DNA from: a virus
IMG/VR virus record: IMGVR_UViG_3300025586_000019
Coordinates: 1 to 30,935 of that record
Length of the DNA: 30,935 nt
Direction: 5' to 3' (one strand)
Made by a program: the position numbers and the translations under genes. Below, in pieces: positions 5,887 to 12,421 of the stretch. Each line of letters opens with the position of its first letter. Positions within the stretch are counted from its first letter, which is position 1. The notes beneath the pieces are model-generated. The model ran no database searches, was not told where the DNA came from, and saw only the letters and a program-made list of their open reading frames with translations.

Positions 5887-5953
5887 GTATAACATAAGTG
5901 TCCACAGTAGCAAAGCAAGGTGAATTTCTGACTGGCACACTCTCTCATTATAC
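5887..5953 (-). repeat. attC-like recombination site B
   Basis: Minus strand: outer box GTATAATG, inner arm AGTGTGCCA, loop of about 26 bases, inner arm TGGACACT, outer box GTTATAC. The inner arms pair fully apart from one extrahelical G. The stop codon of the gene at 5948 lies within the outer box. This is the most canonical of the sites in layout. Confidence 0.65.
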
Positions 5954-6325
5954 ACAGCTTAGTTTTGGTTTATTGAAAACCATTTTAACTCTTTTGCAAA
6001 ATGACATATTCTTAAATTTAAGAAGTTCTGTCCGCAATGTTTTGATAATGTCATTTCCTATATCAACGTTTTTAGATAGTGAATCAATGGTGTCAAAACT
6101 CATTCCCAACATTTTTTCTACTTCTTTTGACATCCCAAAACATACTTTTTCGTTTCTCTCGTTTATAAATATTCTACCGGTTACCATTTCTGTTGTTATT
6201 TGTACGTCTTGTTCTTCTGGTTTAACTGGAATAAAACCTGATGGCAACATGCCAATTCTTGGGAGTACGGTTGGGTTGTTAGTTACTTCAAGCATCTCTA
6301 CATCTTTTAATACAAACATTTTCAT
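5948..6325 (-). CDS. Cassette-borne hypothetical protein
   Basis: A 125-residue protein with GGAGG 7 bases before its ATG. The N-terminus is compact and beta-like (MFVLKDVEMLEVTNNPTVLP), the middle holds TTEMVTGRIFINERNEKVCF, and the C-terminus is helical and basic with CKRVKMVFNKPK. I do not recognise the family. It fills a 465-bp cassette-like unit between sites B and C, and its TAA lies inside site B, the usual gene/attC spacing of integron cassettes. Confidence 0.65.
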   Translation of the reverse strand: MKMFVLKDVEMLEVTNNPTVLPRIGMLPSGFIPVKPEEQDVQITTEMVTGRIFINERNEKVCFGMSKEVEKMLGMSFDTIDSLSKNVDIGNDIIKTLRTELLKFKNMSFCKRVKMVFNKPKLSCV

Positions 6326-6351
6326 AATATCCTCCGTTTATTTTTCGCTAT

Positions 6352-6408
6352 GTATAACACTATGTCCACTCGCCACTTTGTTCTGCGTGGTACACCTGAA
6401 CATTATAT
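6352..6408 (-). repeat. attC-like recombination site C
   Basis: Minus strand: outer box ATATAATG, inner arm TGTACCAC, loop of about 17 bases, inner arm GTGGACA, outer box GTTATAC. The inner arms pair with one unpaired A. The stop codon of the broken gene 6403-6685 lies inside its left end. It is the last site I can find going towards the recombination operon. Confidence 0.55.
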
Positions 6409-6685
6409 CGCATATTTACCAGAATAAACCTTAATTTCTAAACCAGCTTGATTAATATGCTTTAACTCAAATGGCAATCCAATCTTAATCCGTTTTGATA
6501 ATTTATTTCTGGCACTTCTCGTTCCCGTTAATTTTTTCTTTTTCTTTCTTGGTAACTTAAATAATCTTTTTAACGCTTTACTATGAATTTTTAAATTATG
6601 AAATGAACATTCTAATTTCTCGGTAACAGTAATAGTTTTTTTTATTGCTGAATTTAATAATTCAAAACCAACAACAGTTTTTCAT
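6403..6685 (-). pseudogene. Frameshifted small basic protein gene
   Basis: AAAGGAG stands 6 bases before ATG 6685, but the frame from that ATG stops after 7 codons. One base over, a frame without ordinary start codons runs for about 90 codons to TAA 6403-6405 and reads VVGFELLNSAIKKTITV ... and later LFKLPRKKKKKLTG. Removing one A from the AAAAA tract just after the ATG gives MKTVVGFELL, joining start and body. The product would be about 93 residues, very basic, perhaps nucleic-acid binding. It could be a true mutation, a slippage-controlled gene or a sequencing error. Confidence 0.55.
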
Positions 6686-6696
6686 TTGGTTCTCCT

Positions 6697-6996
6697 TTAT
6701 CTCAACCTGCTATGAACAAATTGCTCTAAATCTAAGAATCTGAATTGCAATAATTCAAATCTGATTTCAACCGGAGCATTATCGTCAACCAATTCCCATT
6801 TATCATAGTCTCTCATCATTACTGTATTAACACCTCCGGTTTTTAGGGGAATACAGGTAATAAAAGCTATTTGTTTAATGTTTTCGTAATCCTTGTTAAT
6901 TTCACTTGCCATCTTTACGATCTGTTTCGTTTCTTTATTGTAAATAATATCATTGATTTTGAGTTTAATTATTTCTTCGTGTTTCATTTTCTTCAC
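6697..6996 (-). CDS. Hypothetical early phage protein
   Basis: Unrecognised 99-residue protein. After a Lys-rich start it has a beta-rich middle (KQIAFITCIPLKTGGVNTVMMRDYDKWELV) and ends LLQFRFLDLEQFVHSRLR. It overlaps the stop of the gene at 6993 (ATGA). It stands immediately before the frameshifted cassette gene and marks the end of the ordinary early operon. Confidence 0.6.
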   Translation of the reverse strand: MKKMKHEEIIKLKINDIIYNKETKQIVKMASEINKDYENIKQIAFITCIPLKTGGVNTVMMRDYDKWELVDDNAPVEIRFELLQFRFLDLEQFVHSRLR

Positions 6997-7289
6997 TCCT
7001 TTTTATTATTTTCCAAAAATTCTTTAACATTTTTTAAAGCTTCATCTCCGTTAACCTTAAATATTTTTCTACATATAAAATCTCTTATAAATTCAAGACT
7101 ATTTTCAATAAACTTAATAAATAAAAAATCAGCCAATCTGCCTGATGTTTTGTTTTCTTTATATTTTAGTTCAATTCTAAGATTCGTAATAACACGCAAG
7201 CAATTAGTAATTGCTGTATGAACTATAGTCATTCGAGTTATATCTTTATTGTAACCGACATCATTTAATTTTTCATCACTTGTTTTCAT
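6993..7289 (-). CDS. Hypothetical early phage protein
   Basis: Unrecognised 98-residue, mostly helical protein with GGAG upstream of ATG 7289. Its middle (ADFLFIKFIENSLEFIRDFICRKIF) is hydrophobic with aromatic residues and the C-terminus is lysine-rich. Its leader holds TTATGTAAC repeats and a small hairpin, so its transcription may be controlled separately from the resolvase gene upstream. Confidence 0.6.
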   Translation of the reverse strand: MKTSDEKLNDVGYNKDITRMTIVHTAITNCLRVITNLRIELKYKENKTSGRLADFLFIKFIENSLEFIRDFICRKIFKVNGDEALKNVKEFLENNKKE

Positions 7290-7302
7290 TTCACACTCCT
7301 TT

Positions 7303-7390
7303 TTATGTAACTGTTAAACTAAGATTAGACGAACATCTAACATAAGTCATAATGTTTATTAAACTTACTTATGTAACGGTTATGTAACTG
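7303..7390. repeat. Three TTATGTAAC repeats and a small hairpin
   Basis: TTATGTAACTG occurs at 7303-7313 and 7380-7390, and TTATGTAACGG at 7369-7379, so the last two are in direct tandem. TTAGA/TCTAA (7325-7340) can form a 5-bp hairpin between them. The repeats lie in the 110-base gap between the resolvase gene and the next early gene, and may be protein-binding sites or the scar of a small deletion or duplication. Confidence 0.5.
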
Positions 7391-7399
7391 AAAATCATT

Positions 7400-7858
7400 T
7401 TACCATCTCCCAGCTATTAAAAAATAGGCATCTCTGGAATGTTCCGAACTCCTACCTTTATATTTTGAAATCTTTTCAAACCTTTCTTTCGATATTTTTG
7501 TCATTGAATTTTTATTCGGTCGCATCGCATAAAACTTAATATTATTTCGCTCGAAATAGTCAATAAATAATTTCGCACAGGCTTTATTTTCACCGATGTT
7601 TTGAGCAATCTTCCCGACATAATTTATCTTATCCTGAACAAAATTATATTTCAATGGAATCCTGAATTTAGCAAATACCGTTTTGTTTTGTGATGAATCC
7701 TCAATATAAATTTTCAATAATCCCGGAGAGTATAATTTTATAATCCCGATTGCTTCCCAAAATGAAACAGTTTTAAGGGTTAAATTATTCTTGAAATCTT
7801 TGATTGCTAATCCGGTGTTTTTGAGTCCCGGATCGATTCCGATTAATATTTTATTCAT
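7400..7858 (-). CDS. RuvC-like Holliday junction resolvase
   Basis: A 152-residue RNase H-fold nuclease of the RuvC type that would cut four-way junctions formed during phage recombination and packaging. The first strand carries the acidic motif IGIDPGLKNTGLAI (residues 6-19), a second acidic position is in YIEDSS, and a C-terminal HSRDAYFL supplies the last Asp. Lys/Arg patches (RPNKNSMTKISKERFEK) may bind DNA. ATG 7858 is preferred over one four codons earlier because GGAAAG lies just before it. It works logically with the RecT and exonuclease genes of the same operon. Confidence 0.75.
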   Translation of the reverse strand: MNKILIGIDPGLKNTGLAIKDFKNNLTLKTVSFWEAIGIIKLYSPGLLKIYIEDSSQNKTVFAKFRIPLKYNFVQDKINYVGKIAQNIGENKACAKLFIDYFERNNIKFYAMRPNKNSMTKISKERFEKISKYKGRSSEHSRDAYFLIAGRW

Positions 7859-7872
7859 TCTTTCCTGCAATT

Positions 7873-7924
7873 AAAATATTGTCTCCACGCTGCTCGTGGC
7901 AGACTTTTCGTTACATAATATTTT
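7873..7924 (-). repeat. attC-like hairpin F (degenerate)
   Basis: Outer arms AAAATATT/AATATTTT (7873-7880, 7917-7924) and inner arms GTCTCCACG/CGTGGCAGAC (7881-7889, 7895-7904) with one extrahelical base. On the minus strand the unpaired base is a G before CCAC, as in site B. It follows the stop of the gene at 7911. It lacks the GTTAT end, so it is either a decayed site or simply a transcription-terminating or RNA-stabilising hairpin. Confidence 0.4.
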
Positions 7925-8429
7925 TCAATCTACCACAATTGTCAATTTCACATTTACACATTTTCAATCCTTGAATTTTTCTCCCAAATGAGTTGCTGTG
8001 ATATTCTTTTGCAAATTGCTCCGCCCATTGATAAAAATTCTCCCTCATCGGAATTATTCCGCACGGAAAAAGTTTCATTGCCTTAACCATTAAAGTTCTG
8101 TCATCATTCCTGAAATTTAGAGGATAATCTTCTTTCAAAGTTTTCAGATAAATCCACCAGCCTCCATACAGCCATGATTCATTATAAAAAACCCAAATAT
8201 AACAATATTTTATCCTTTCGTTGTCTCTAAATCTTTTGAAAGAAAGTCGGCGTTCTTGCCTTAGTGTACGAGCTTTAAATTCTTCTTTCCAGGTTGTTAT
8301 TTTCCATTTTCCACCAAAATGCTCTTTGGTGAAATAAGCAACTTCCGGCGGAATTATAATTTTATCTTTATCTTCTCTGTGAAGATTCCACCAGAATTCT
8401 GCTGCTTTTCTTGGCATTATCGTTGTCAT
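7911..8429 (-). CDS. Hypothetical early phage protein, aromatic-rich
   Basis: Unrecognised 172-residue protein rich in Trp, Tyr, Phe, Lys and Arg. It has FWWNLHRED near the N-terminus, a basic segment (KARTLRQERRLSFKRFRDNERIKYCYIWVFY), a WLYGGWWIYL stretch in the middle, and three closing cysteines around MCKCEIDNC. An in-frame ATG four codons in (MPRKAAEF) is an alternative start. Its place between the resolvase and recombinase genes suggests DNA metabolism, but no domain can be named. Confidence 0.6.
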   Translation of the reverse strand: MTTIMPRKAAEFWWNLHREDKDKIIIPPEVAYFTKEHFGGKWKITTWKEEFKARTLRQERRLSFKRFRDNERIKYCYIWVFYNESWLYGGWWIYLKTLKEDYPLNFRNDDRTLMVKAMKLFPCGIIPMRENFYQWAEQFAKEYHSNSFGRKIQGLKMCKCEIDNCGRLKNIM

Positions 8430-8486
8430 TATTCTTTATCCAAACTTTGAACAAAATTCATATTCTTTCATTACGCACTTTCTCCT

Positions 8487-8645
8487 TTAATAATTAAATG
8501 CAAATGGATAATTCTTTTCATAAAATTGTTTATATTTAATTCTTTTAGGATAAGATAGAAATTCTTTAAATGTTTTTCTATACAATTGCCGGCGGTTTGT
8601 CCAAATTGCCATTGGAATATATTCATATTCTCGCTTATATCTCAT
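8487..8645 (-). CDS. 52-residue basic hypothetical protein
   Basis: A complete frame from ATG 8645 with GAGAG upstream, rich in Tyr, Lys and Arg (begins MRYKREYEYIPMAIW, ends NYPFAFNY). Its frame remains open upstream into the end of the truncated recombinase, so it could also be shifted 3' debris, but its sequence does not resemble the missing recombinase region. Aromatic-basic composition matches the next gene at 8429. Function unknown. Confidence 0.4.
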   Translation of the reverse strand: MRYKREYEYIPMAIWTNRRQLYRKTFKEFLSYPKRIKYKQFYEKNYPFAFNY

Positions 8646-8671
8646 CAAATAAGGTCTCTCTTTTTGTTGTT

Positions 8672-9130
8672 TTAGGAAAACGATCCTTTCAAAATCTTCT
8701 TGAAGCGTTGTCCTTTTTTAATTTCTTCAGATAAATTATCGATATAATTTTTTGCCATCAGAACCTTAATTCCATGTATGAATTTTTCGTGTGATCTGGA
8801 ATTCTTTGAAAGGATCTGATTTTCTTTTACTAAATGCACTTCTACATCTAAATCATCAATAGTAACATAATCTTTGAAATTCCGGTAAAGTCTATCTGTT
8901 TTTTCTACTATAATAACTTTTATATCATTATCAGAGATAAATTGCAGCATTAAATTGAAATCTGTTCTTCCGGTTCTTTTACCAGTTTCGGAATCTTTGA
9001 ATTCTTTTATTATTTTAATTTTGTTTTCAGCAGCATAATTGCGTAAAAGTTCCAACTGTGCCGGTATTGAATAACCTGTCTTTTCCTGCTCCTTTGAGGA
9101 AACTCTTGAATAGGTAACTGCTTTGATCAT
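8672..9130 (-). CDS. Serine recombinase, catalytic domain only
   Basis: A 152-residue protein matching the N-terminal catalytic domain of resolvase/invertase and large serine recombinases: YSRVSSKEQ holds the nucleophilic Ser near residue 11, YSIPAQLELLRNYA follows, DSETGKRTGR and FNLMLQFI match the conserved loop, and VEKTDRLYRN supplies catalytic Arg. It reaches the long helix (IDNLSEEIKKG) and then stops; the DNA-binding and zinc-ribbon domains, which bring large members to 400-500 residues, are missing. It may be a truncated former integrase or a small stand-alone enzyme. Start overlaps the preceding stop (ATGA). Confidence 0.75.
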   Translation of the reverse strand: MIKAVTYSRVSSKEQEKTGYSIPAQLELLRNYAAENKIKIIKEFKDSETGKRTGRTDFNLMLQFISDNDIKVIIVEKTDRLYRNFKDYVTIDDLDVEVHLVKENQILSKNSRSHEKFIHGIKVLMAKNYIDNLSEEIKKGQRFKKILKGSFS

Positions 9131-9279
9131 GCAACTTCCTTTTTGTCTAATTGCAAGATAATTTCAGAGAATTCATAAAAGAAATCACGGATTTGGCTTA
9201 GTTCATTATCCGCAATCTTGATATCTGCAGGAAGATTTTTTCTGCAATCAGAAAGTGTCAATTTATTTTGTGTTTTCAT
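9127..9279 (-). CDS. 50-residue hypothetical protein coupled to the recombinase
   Basis: A complete small frame (MKTQNKLTLSDCRKNLP ... LQLDKKEVA) ending in ATGA overlap with the serine recombinase start at 9130. Mostly helical and acidic-to-neutral. Coupling suggests co-production with the recombinase, but there is no motif to define its role. Confidence 0.5.
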   Translation of the reverse strand: MKTQNKLTLSDCRKNLPADIKIADNELSQIRDFFYEFSEIILQLDKKEVA

Positions 9280-9282
9280 TTT

Positions 9283-9372
9283 TTATAAATTAATAATTAA
9301 TTGATCTTCGTTTTGTTCGTTTTCTGTAAACTTCTCAAAACTCACCGGATAAATTTCCTTTATTTTTTTCAT
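9283..9372 (-). CDS. 29-residue hypothetical peptide
   Basis: A small frame starting inside the methyltransferase stop (ATGA at 9369-9372) and reading MKKIKEIYPVSFEKFTENEQ ... to TAA 9283-9285. It links the methyltransferase gene to the next small gene in a run of overlapping frames. Function unknown; it may only relay ribosomes. Confidence 0.35.
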   Translation of the reverse strand: MKKIKEIYPVSFEKFTENEQNEDQLIINL

Positions 9373-10187
9373 TGTTCCTCTTTTATTATATCATAATTAT
9401 AAAATAAGCTTTCATTATCATTTGCCATTTCCGTTTTATCGTAACCATATTTTTGAACATCTATTGCTTCATCAATAAGTTTTTTTGCTTCTTTATAATA
9501 GTTTTTTTTAATTTCAAACCCGTAACATTTTCTATTCATTTGAATTGCCGCCACTAACGATGTTCCGCTTCCCGCAACTGGGTCTATTACGACATCGCCT
9601 TCGTCTGTAAATATTTTTATTAACTTTTTCAATAATGGTACAGATTTTTGGGTCGGGTGTATCTTGCGTGTCTTTGTATCTCTTTCGATATCAAAACAAT
9701 TAAAAATCATTTTTCCGTTGTTATTGAATTTTGGCAATTTATCACGATAAAGTATCAATCCATATTCACAATTTCCAACAACCCGCATATTTGCTTTCAA
9801 AACCTGAGCAGAAAAGTTTTTACGAAAAACAAGATTTATGTAATTATTAATACCATATCTTTTAGCAAGCGCTATCAAATACATTTGTTGGTCAAAAGCA
9901 CAAAAAATAACCATACAGGGAGCTTTACCTCGTTGCTTTGGTTCTTTTTTCATCATGTGGCTACAAAAGTGCATAAATTCAGCAGGTCGAAAATCTTTAT
10001 CGGTATCAAAAAATTCAGTATTGGCTAATTCGCTTTCACCATTTGCATTGTCTCCTTTGTTATACCACGCTGGATTAGATCCATAAGCATTTTTGCCAAC
10101 ATTATATGGTATATCTGCAATTACTAATTGAGCTTTATGTATTCCATATCTTTTGTAGTTTTGAAAGTGGTCATTAAAAAATATCAT
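9369..10187 (-). CDS. Phage DNA adenine methyltransferase (beta type)
   Basis: A 272-residue N6-adenine-type methyltransferase. Motif IV is IADIPYNVG near residues 24-32 (D-I-P-Y form), followed by a large insert (about 33-150), then HPTQKSVPLLKKLI and motif I DPVAGSGTSLVAA near 203-215, and CYGFEIKKNYYKEA as motif II. Order IV before I marks the beta class. No endonuclease is adjacent, so this is an orphan phage methylase, likely protecting phage DNA from host restriction or marking replication or packaging sites. AGAGGA precedes ATG 10187. Confidence 0.8.
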   Translation of the reverse strand: MIFFNDHFQNYKRYGIHKAQLVIADIPYNVGKNAYGSNPAWYNKGDNANGESELANTEFFDTDKDFRPAEFMHFCSHMMKKEPKQRGKAPCMVIFCAFDQQMYLIALAKRYGINNYINLVFRKNFSAQVLKANMRVVGNCEYGLILYRDKLPKFNNNGKMIFNCFDIERDTKTRKIHPTQKSVPLLKKLIKIFTDEGDVVIDPVAGSGTSLVAAIQMNRKCYGFEIKKNYYKEAKKLIDEAIDVQKYGYDKTEMANDNESLFYNYDIIKEEQ

Positions 10188-10195
10188 TATTCCTC

Positions 10196-10282
10196 TTAAA
10201 ATGGCATAGAATCAATTATTCCATCTGGAATTTTATCCATCTCAACCAGACAATCTCCCTGATAGATTTTATTCAGTTCCAT
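10196..10282 (-). pseudogene. N-terminal fragment of a second DNA methyltransferase
   Basis: A 28-residue frame reading MELNKIYQGDCLVEMDKIPD then GIIDSMPF and stop. This matches the N-terminal signature of many N6-adenine methyltransferases (N-K-I-Y-x-G-D-C-L-x-x-M, then I-P-D-x-x-I-D before the DPPY motif), and it stops at the place where DPPY would appear. It directly precedes the complete methylase at 10187 and starts 2 bases after the ASCH gene. It is probably debris from replacement of one methylase by another. Confidence 0.6.
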
Positions 10283-10283
10283 C

Positions 10284-10754
10284 TTATAAATCATATTCAA
10301 CCTCAAACAATCCCAACTTGCCCTTACAAGCCTTAAAAGGGAGAGGTTTCGCATTTTCCAATATCCAATGAGTAAAATGAGGATCTGCCCAAACTGATTC
10401 GTGTTTTTTAGAAAAACCTACTAAATCCACCACTCCTACAATTCCACCAAATTGAAATCCATCAATGCCATTATCCATCACGATTAAAAGCTGTTCTCTT
10501 TGTTCTTTTGTAAGATTAAAAGAGATAAATTCCCAATCTATTCCTCCATACATATCAATTGTCCTCGAAGCATGGATTAAAAGTTTTATGGGAAGTTCAA
10601 TTCCTTCTTTCTTGAAAGATAATCCGGGTTTCCAACTTCTGTTTTCCACATCCTTTATCCCATTCACAATGAGCCATGCCCACGGTTGCCTGATTGATAG
10701 AGCTTTCCATTTTTCTTCATTAGCTGTTTTTAATTTATTCCAGAATTCTTTCAT
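10284..10754 (-). CDS. ASCH-domain protein
   Basis: A 156-residue ASCH-fold protein. ALSIRQPWAWLIVNGIKDVENRSW (in parts at residues 18-41) is the typical ASCH opening, LLIHASRT follows as a central strand, and GGIVGVVDLVGF plus a late FEVEYDL complete the barrel. ASCH proteins bind RNA or modified nucleosides and some hydrolyse acetylated cytidine; phage copies are often next to methylases, as here. The specific substrate is not known. Confidence 0.8.
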   Translation of the reverse strand: MKEFWNKLKTANEEKWKALSIRQPWAWLIVNGIKDVENRSWKPGLSFKKEGIELPIKLLIHASRTIDMYGGIDWEFISFNLTKEQREQLLIVMDNGIDGFQFGGIVGVVDLVGFSKKHESVWADPHFTHWILENAKPLPFKACKGKLGLFEVEYDL

Positions 10755-10757
10755 AAT

Positions 10758-11492
10758 TTACGCAACTCCTCTTTCCGGTGTTTTGAACATTTTAAGTGCG
10801 AGATTATAAGCTTCTTCCATTTTGTTGAGTTCGTCTATAATATCTAATTTATAGCCGTATCGGTGACGATTATTCCATCTGCTAACAATATCAATATGAT
10901 AACGGTCTCTAAATGATCTGTAGAACCTATTCCAAAGATACTGATAACCGCTTTTGTCTAATTTATAAAAATTAGCATATCTTCTAATTGTTTGATTTAA
11001 TTTAGTTCTAAATGAACATTCGGGTACGATACAGGTAGGTTTTAGATCGCTTTCAAGCAATGGAAATCTTATTGAGCGATGCAATTTAAAATCACTCATT
11101 TGTTGTTTTATCTCTTTTATTTCAGACATCATAAATTCAATCGCAAATTGAGGATTTTGAGTATTAGATAAATATTGTCCGGTTTTCCTGATTGCCGGTA
11201 AAACCTCGTGAGTGATCCATCTTTTGAATTCCTTAGCTTCCGGTTTATTCGATCTGAGAATTAAGGTGTAAATACCGGATTCATTAACAGCTAACATATT
11301 TCGTTGCTGACCTGAACTTAAAACTTTTACGTTCAGCTTTTCATCTGAATCAAGTTTTGAGACTGCATTATGAACGTGAGGTAAATTGAGAACCCTGCAG
11401 ACATCTTTTGCAATCCAGAATGGTTCATCGTTAATTGCTAAAACCCTGATTTTATTTTTAGCAAAATTAAAGATTTGGATTTCGTTATTCAT
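10758..11492 (-). CDS. BRO-family antirepressor-like protein
   Basis: A 244-residue protein with an N-terminal BRO domain: IQIFNFAKNKIRVLAINDEPFWIAKDVCRVL (in parts at residues 4-34), then HVHNAVSKLDSDEK, LAVNESGIYTLILRSNKPEA and FKRWITHEVLPAIRKTGQY, all diagnostic of BRO-N. The C-terminal half (about 140-244) is helical and basic with a single-strand-like FRDRYHIDIVSRWNNRHRYGY segment that may form the second DNA-binding or effector domain. Such proteins antagonise phage repressors or host regulators. ATG 11492 is chosen for its GGAGGTGAT ribosome site; an upstream in-frame ATG at 11507 lacks one. Confidence 0.8.
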   Translation of the reverse strand: MNNEIQIFNFAKNKIRVLAINDEPFWIAKDVCRVLNLPHVHNAVSKLDSDEKLNVKVLSSGQQRNMLAVNESGIYTLILRSNKPEAKEFKRWITHEVLPAIRKTGQYLSNTQNPQFAIEFMMSEIKEIKQQMSDFKLHRSIRFPLLESDLKPTCIVPECSFRTKLNQTIRRYANFYKLDKSGYQYLWNRFYRSFRDRYHIDIVSRWNNRHRYGYKLDIIDELNKMEEAYNLALKMFKTPERGVA

Positions 11493-11506
11493 ATCACCTC
11501 CACTCA

Positions 11507-11764
11507 TTAGCTTTCAATCAATTTTGGATTCTCAAAGATGTTTCCAACATACTTGCTTTTTTTTTGTATTCTTTCTAACAGATATTCTGCATCATCATTA
11601 AAAAACCTTCCAGTATTTATTATTTCTCTTGTTTTAAGATTTACTGCAAAATTTTCTATTTCGTGATATTCCCACTTATTTGTTTTAGGATTAACGATAA
11701 AGACACTTCGACCAAAATCATAATCTCTATGTCCTTCAAATACATCTCCGTTTTGTATATCCAT
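11507..11764 (-). CDS. Hypothetical early phage protein
   Basis: Unrecognised 85-residue protein. The N-terminal half is beta-like (VFEGHRDYDFGRSVFIVNPKTNKW) and the C-terminal half helical (DAEYLLERIQKKSKYVGNIF). The reading pattern resembles a small SH3-like or HK97-gp10-like fold but no family can be named. It ends against the BRO gene leader. Confidence 0.6.
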   Translation of the reverse strand: MDIQNGDVFEGHRDYDFGRSVFIVNPKTNKWEYHEIENFAVNLKTREIINTGRFFNDDAEYLLERIQKKSKYVGNIFENPKLIES

Positions 11765-11780
11765 ATTAAATTCCTTTCTA

Positions 11781-11963
11781 TTAAGCTGTTTTCACTTCAA
11801 TATAATTATCAATTTCATCATCATCAATTAATGATAACGTGTCCCATGAGTTATCCTCAGTGAAAAACTTTATGGTTTTATCCCATTCAGATTCTTTGAG
11901 ATAATCTTTGACATCTTGAGATGTAACGAACCAGAAGATAAATTTCATTACTAACTTTTTCAT
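11781..11963 (-). CDS. 60-residue acidic hypothetical protein
   Basis: Unrecognised protein with a hydrophobic basic start (MKKLVMKFIFWFVTSQ) followed by an acidic body (DDDEIDNYIEV). The first segment could be a weak membrane anchor. ATG 11963 overlaps the stop of the upstream gene (ATGA), which supports the start. Confidence 0.55.
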   Translation of the reverse strand: MKKLVMKFIFWFVTSQDVKDYLKESEWDKTIKFFTEDNSWDTLSLIDDDEIDNYIEVKTA

Positions 11964-12400
11964 AACTTCCCCTTTTTATTATAATCATTAATTGCTTGTT
12001 TATATCGTTTAAAGTTGCCGTCACATACACGATGTAATTCTTTTTCTATATAATCTTTTGTTCTATCAGGTCTAACCTTTTCATGATACAAAGCAACAAC
12101 TTCATTTAATTGCTTTTCATATCGTTCTTTTTTTCTTTTTTTATATGCTCTGTGTTTTTTGCATTTATGCGGAATTAATCCTTTTCCGCAACCACAAAAC
12201 GCATAAGCAGTACGTGCTTCGCAATGTGACATTTCACAATATGAAGGAGCTAATATTTTTTCAATTTTATAAAAAATATCCCGGCAAACAGTTTCTGATT
12301 TAGCTCGTTTAACTAAAATTCTCAGGAAATCATCAGCAGTAATTATTTTATGATATTCAAATGCTTCTTTAATTATTTTTTGATAATGAGAATATTTCAT
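11960..12400 (-). CDS. Cys/His-rich basic hypothetical protein
   Basis: A 146-residue basic protein starting at ATG 12400 behind AAAGGAGAG. The centre has CEMSHCEARTAYAFCGCGKG followed by HKCKKHRAYKKRKKERY; these Cys and His residues could bind zinc and the adjacent Lys/Arg run nucleic acid. The C-terminal third is helical. The frame is open for 29 codons further upstream but those codons cross a GC-rich hairpin and lack a ribosome site. It lies between recT and the BRO region, consistent with DNA metabolism; no specific function is visible. Confidence 0.6.
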   Translation of the reverse strand: MKYSHYQKIIKEAFEYHKIITADDFLRILVKRAKSETVCRDIFYKIEKILAPSYCEMSHCEARTAYAFCGCGKGLIPHKCKKHRAYKKRKKERYEKQLNEVVALYHEKVRPDRTKDYIEKELHRVCDGNFKRYKQAINDYNKKGKL

Positions 12401-12421
12401 CTTTCTCTCCTTTTTATTTAG

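Larger units (their letters stand above)
4010..6408 (-). mobile_element. Integron-like gene-cassette array in a phage
   Basis: Four attC-like sites (D, A, B, C) alternate with short minus-strand gene units in the order expected for integron cassettes: one gene or gene pair, stop codon next to or inside the site, and all sites in the same orientation. Loop lengths and inner-arm sequences differ between sites while the GTTATRS ends and extrahelical bases are kept, as in natural attC families. For three units the two ends of the same unit are mutually complementary. No tyrosine-family integron integrase and no clear attI are in this window. The sites could instead be substrates of a host integron integrase or an unrelated hairpin-recognising recombinase. 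Confidence 0.55.

Noticed and set aside
5898-6434. Long plus-strand open frame of 178 codons
   Set aside because: It is the opposite-strand shadow of the cassette gene 5948-6325 and runs across attC-like sites. Low-complexity Ser/Phe/Ile content and no ribosome site argue against it.
8672-9130. IS607-type transposase
   Set aside because: There is no N-terminal MerR-like domain and no TnpB/OMEGA partner nearby.
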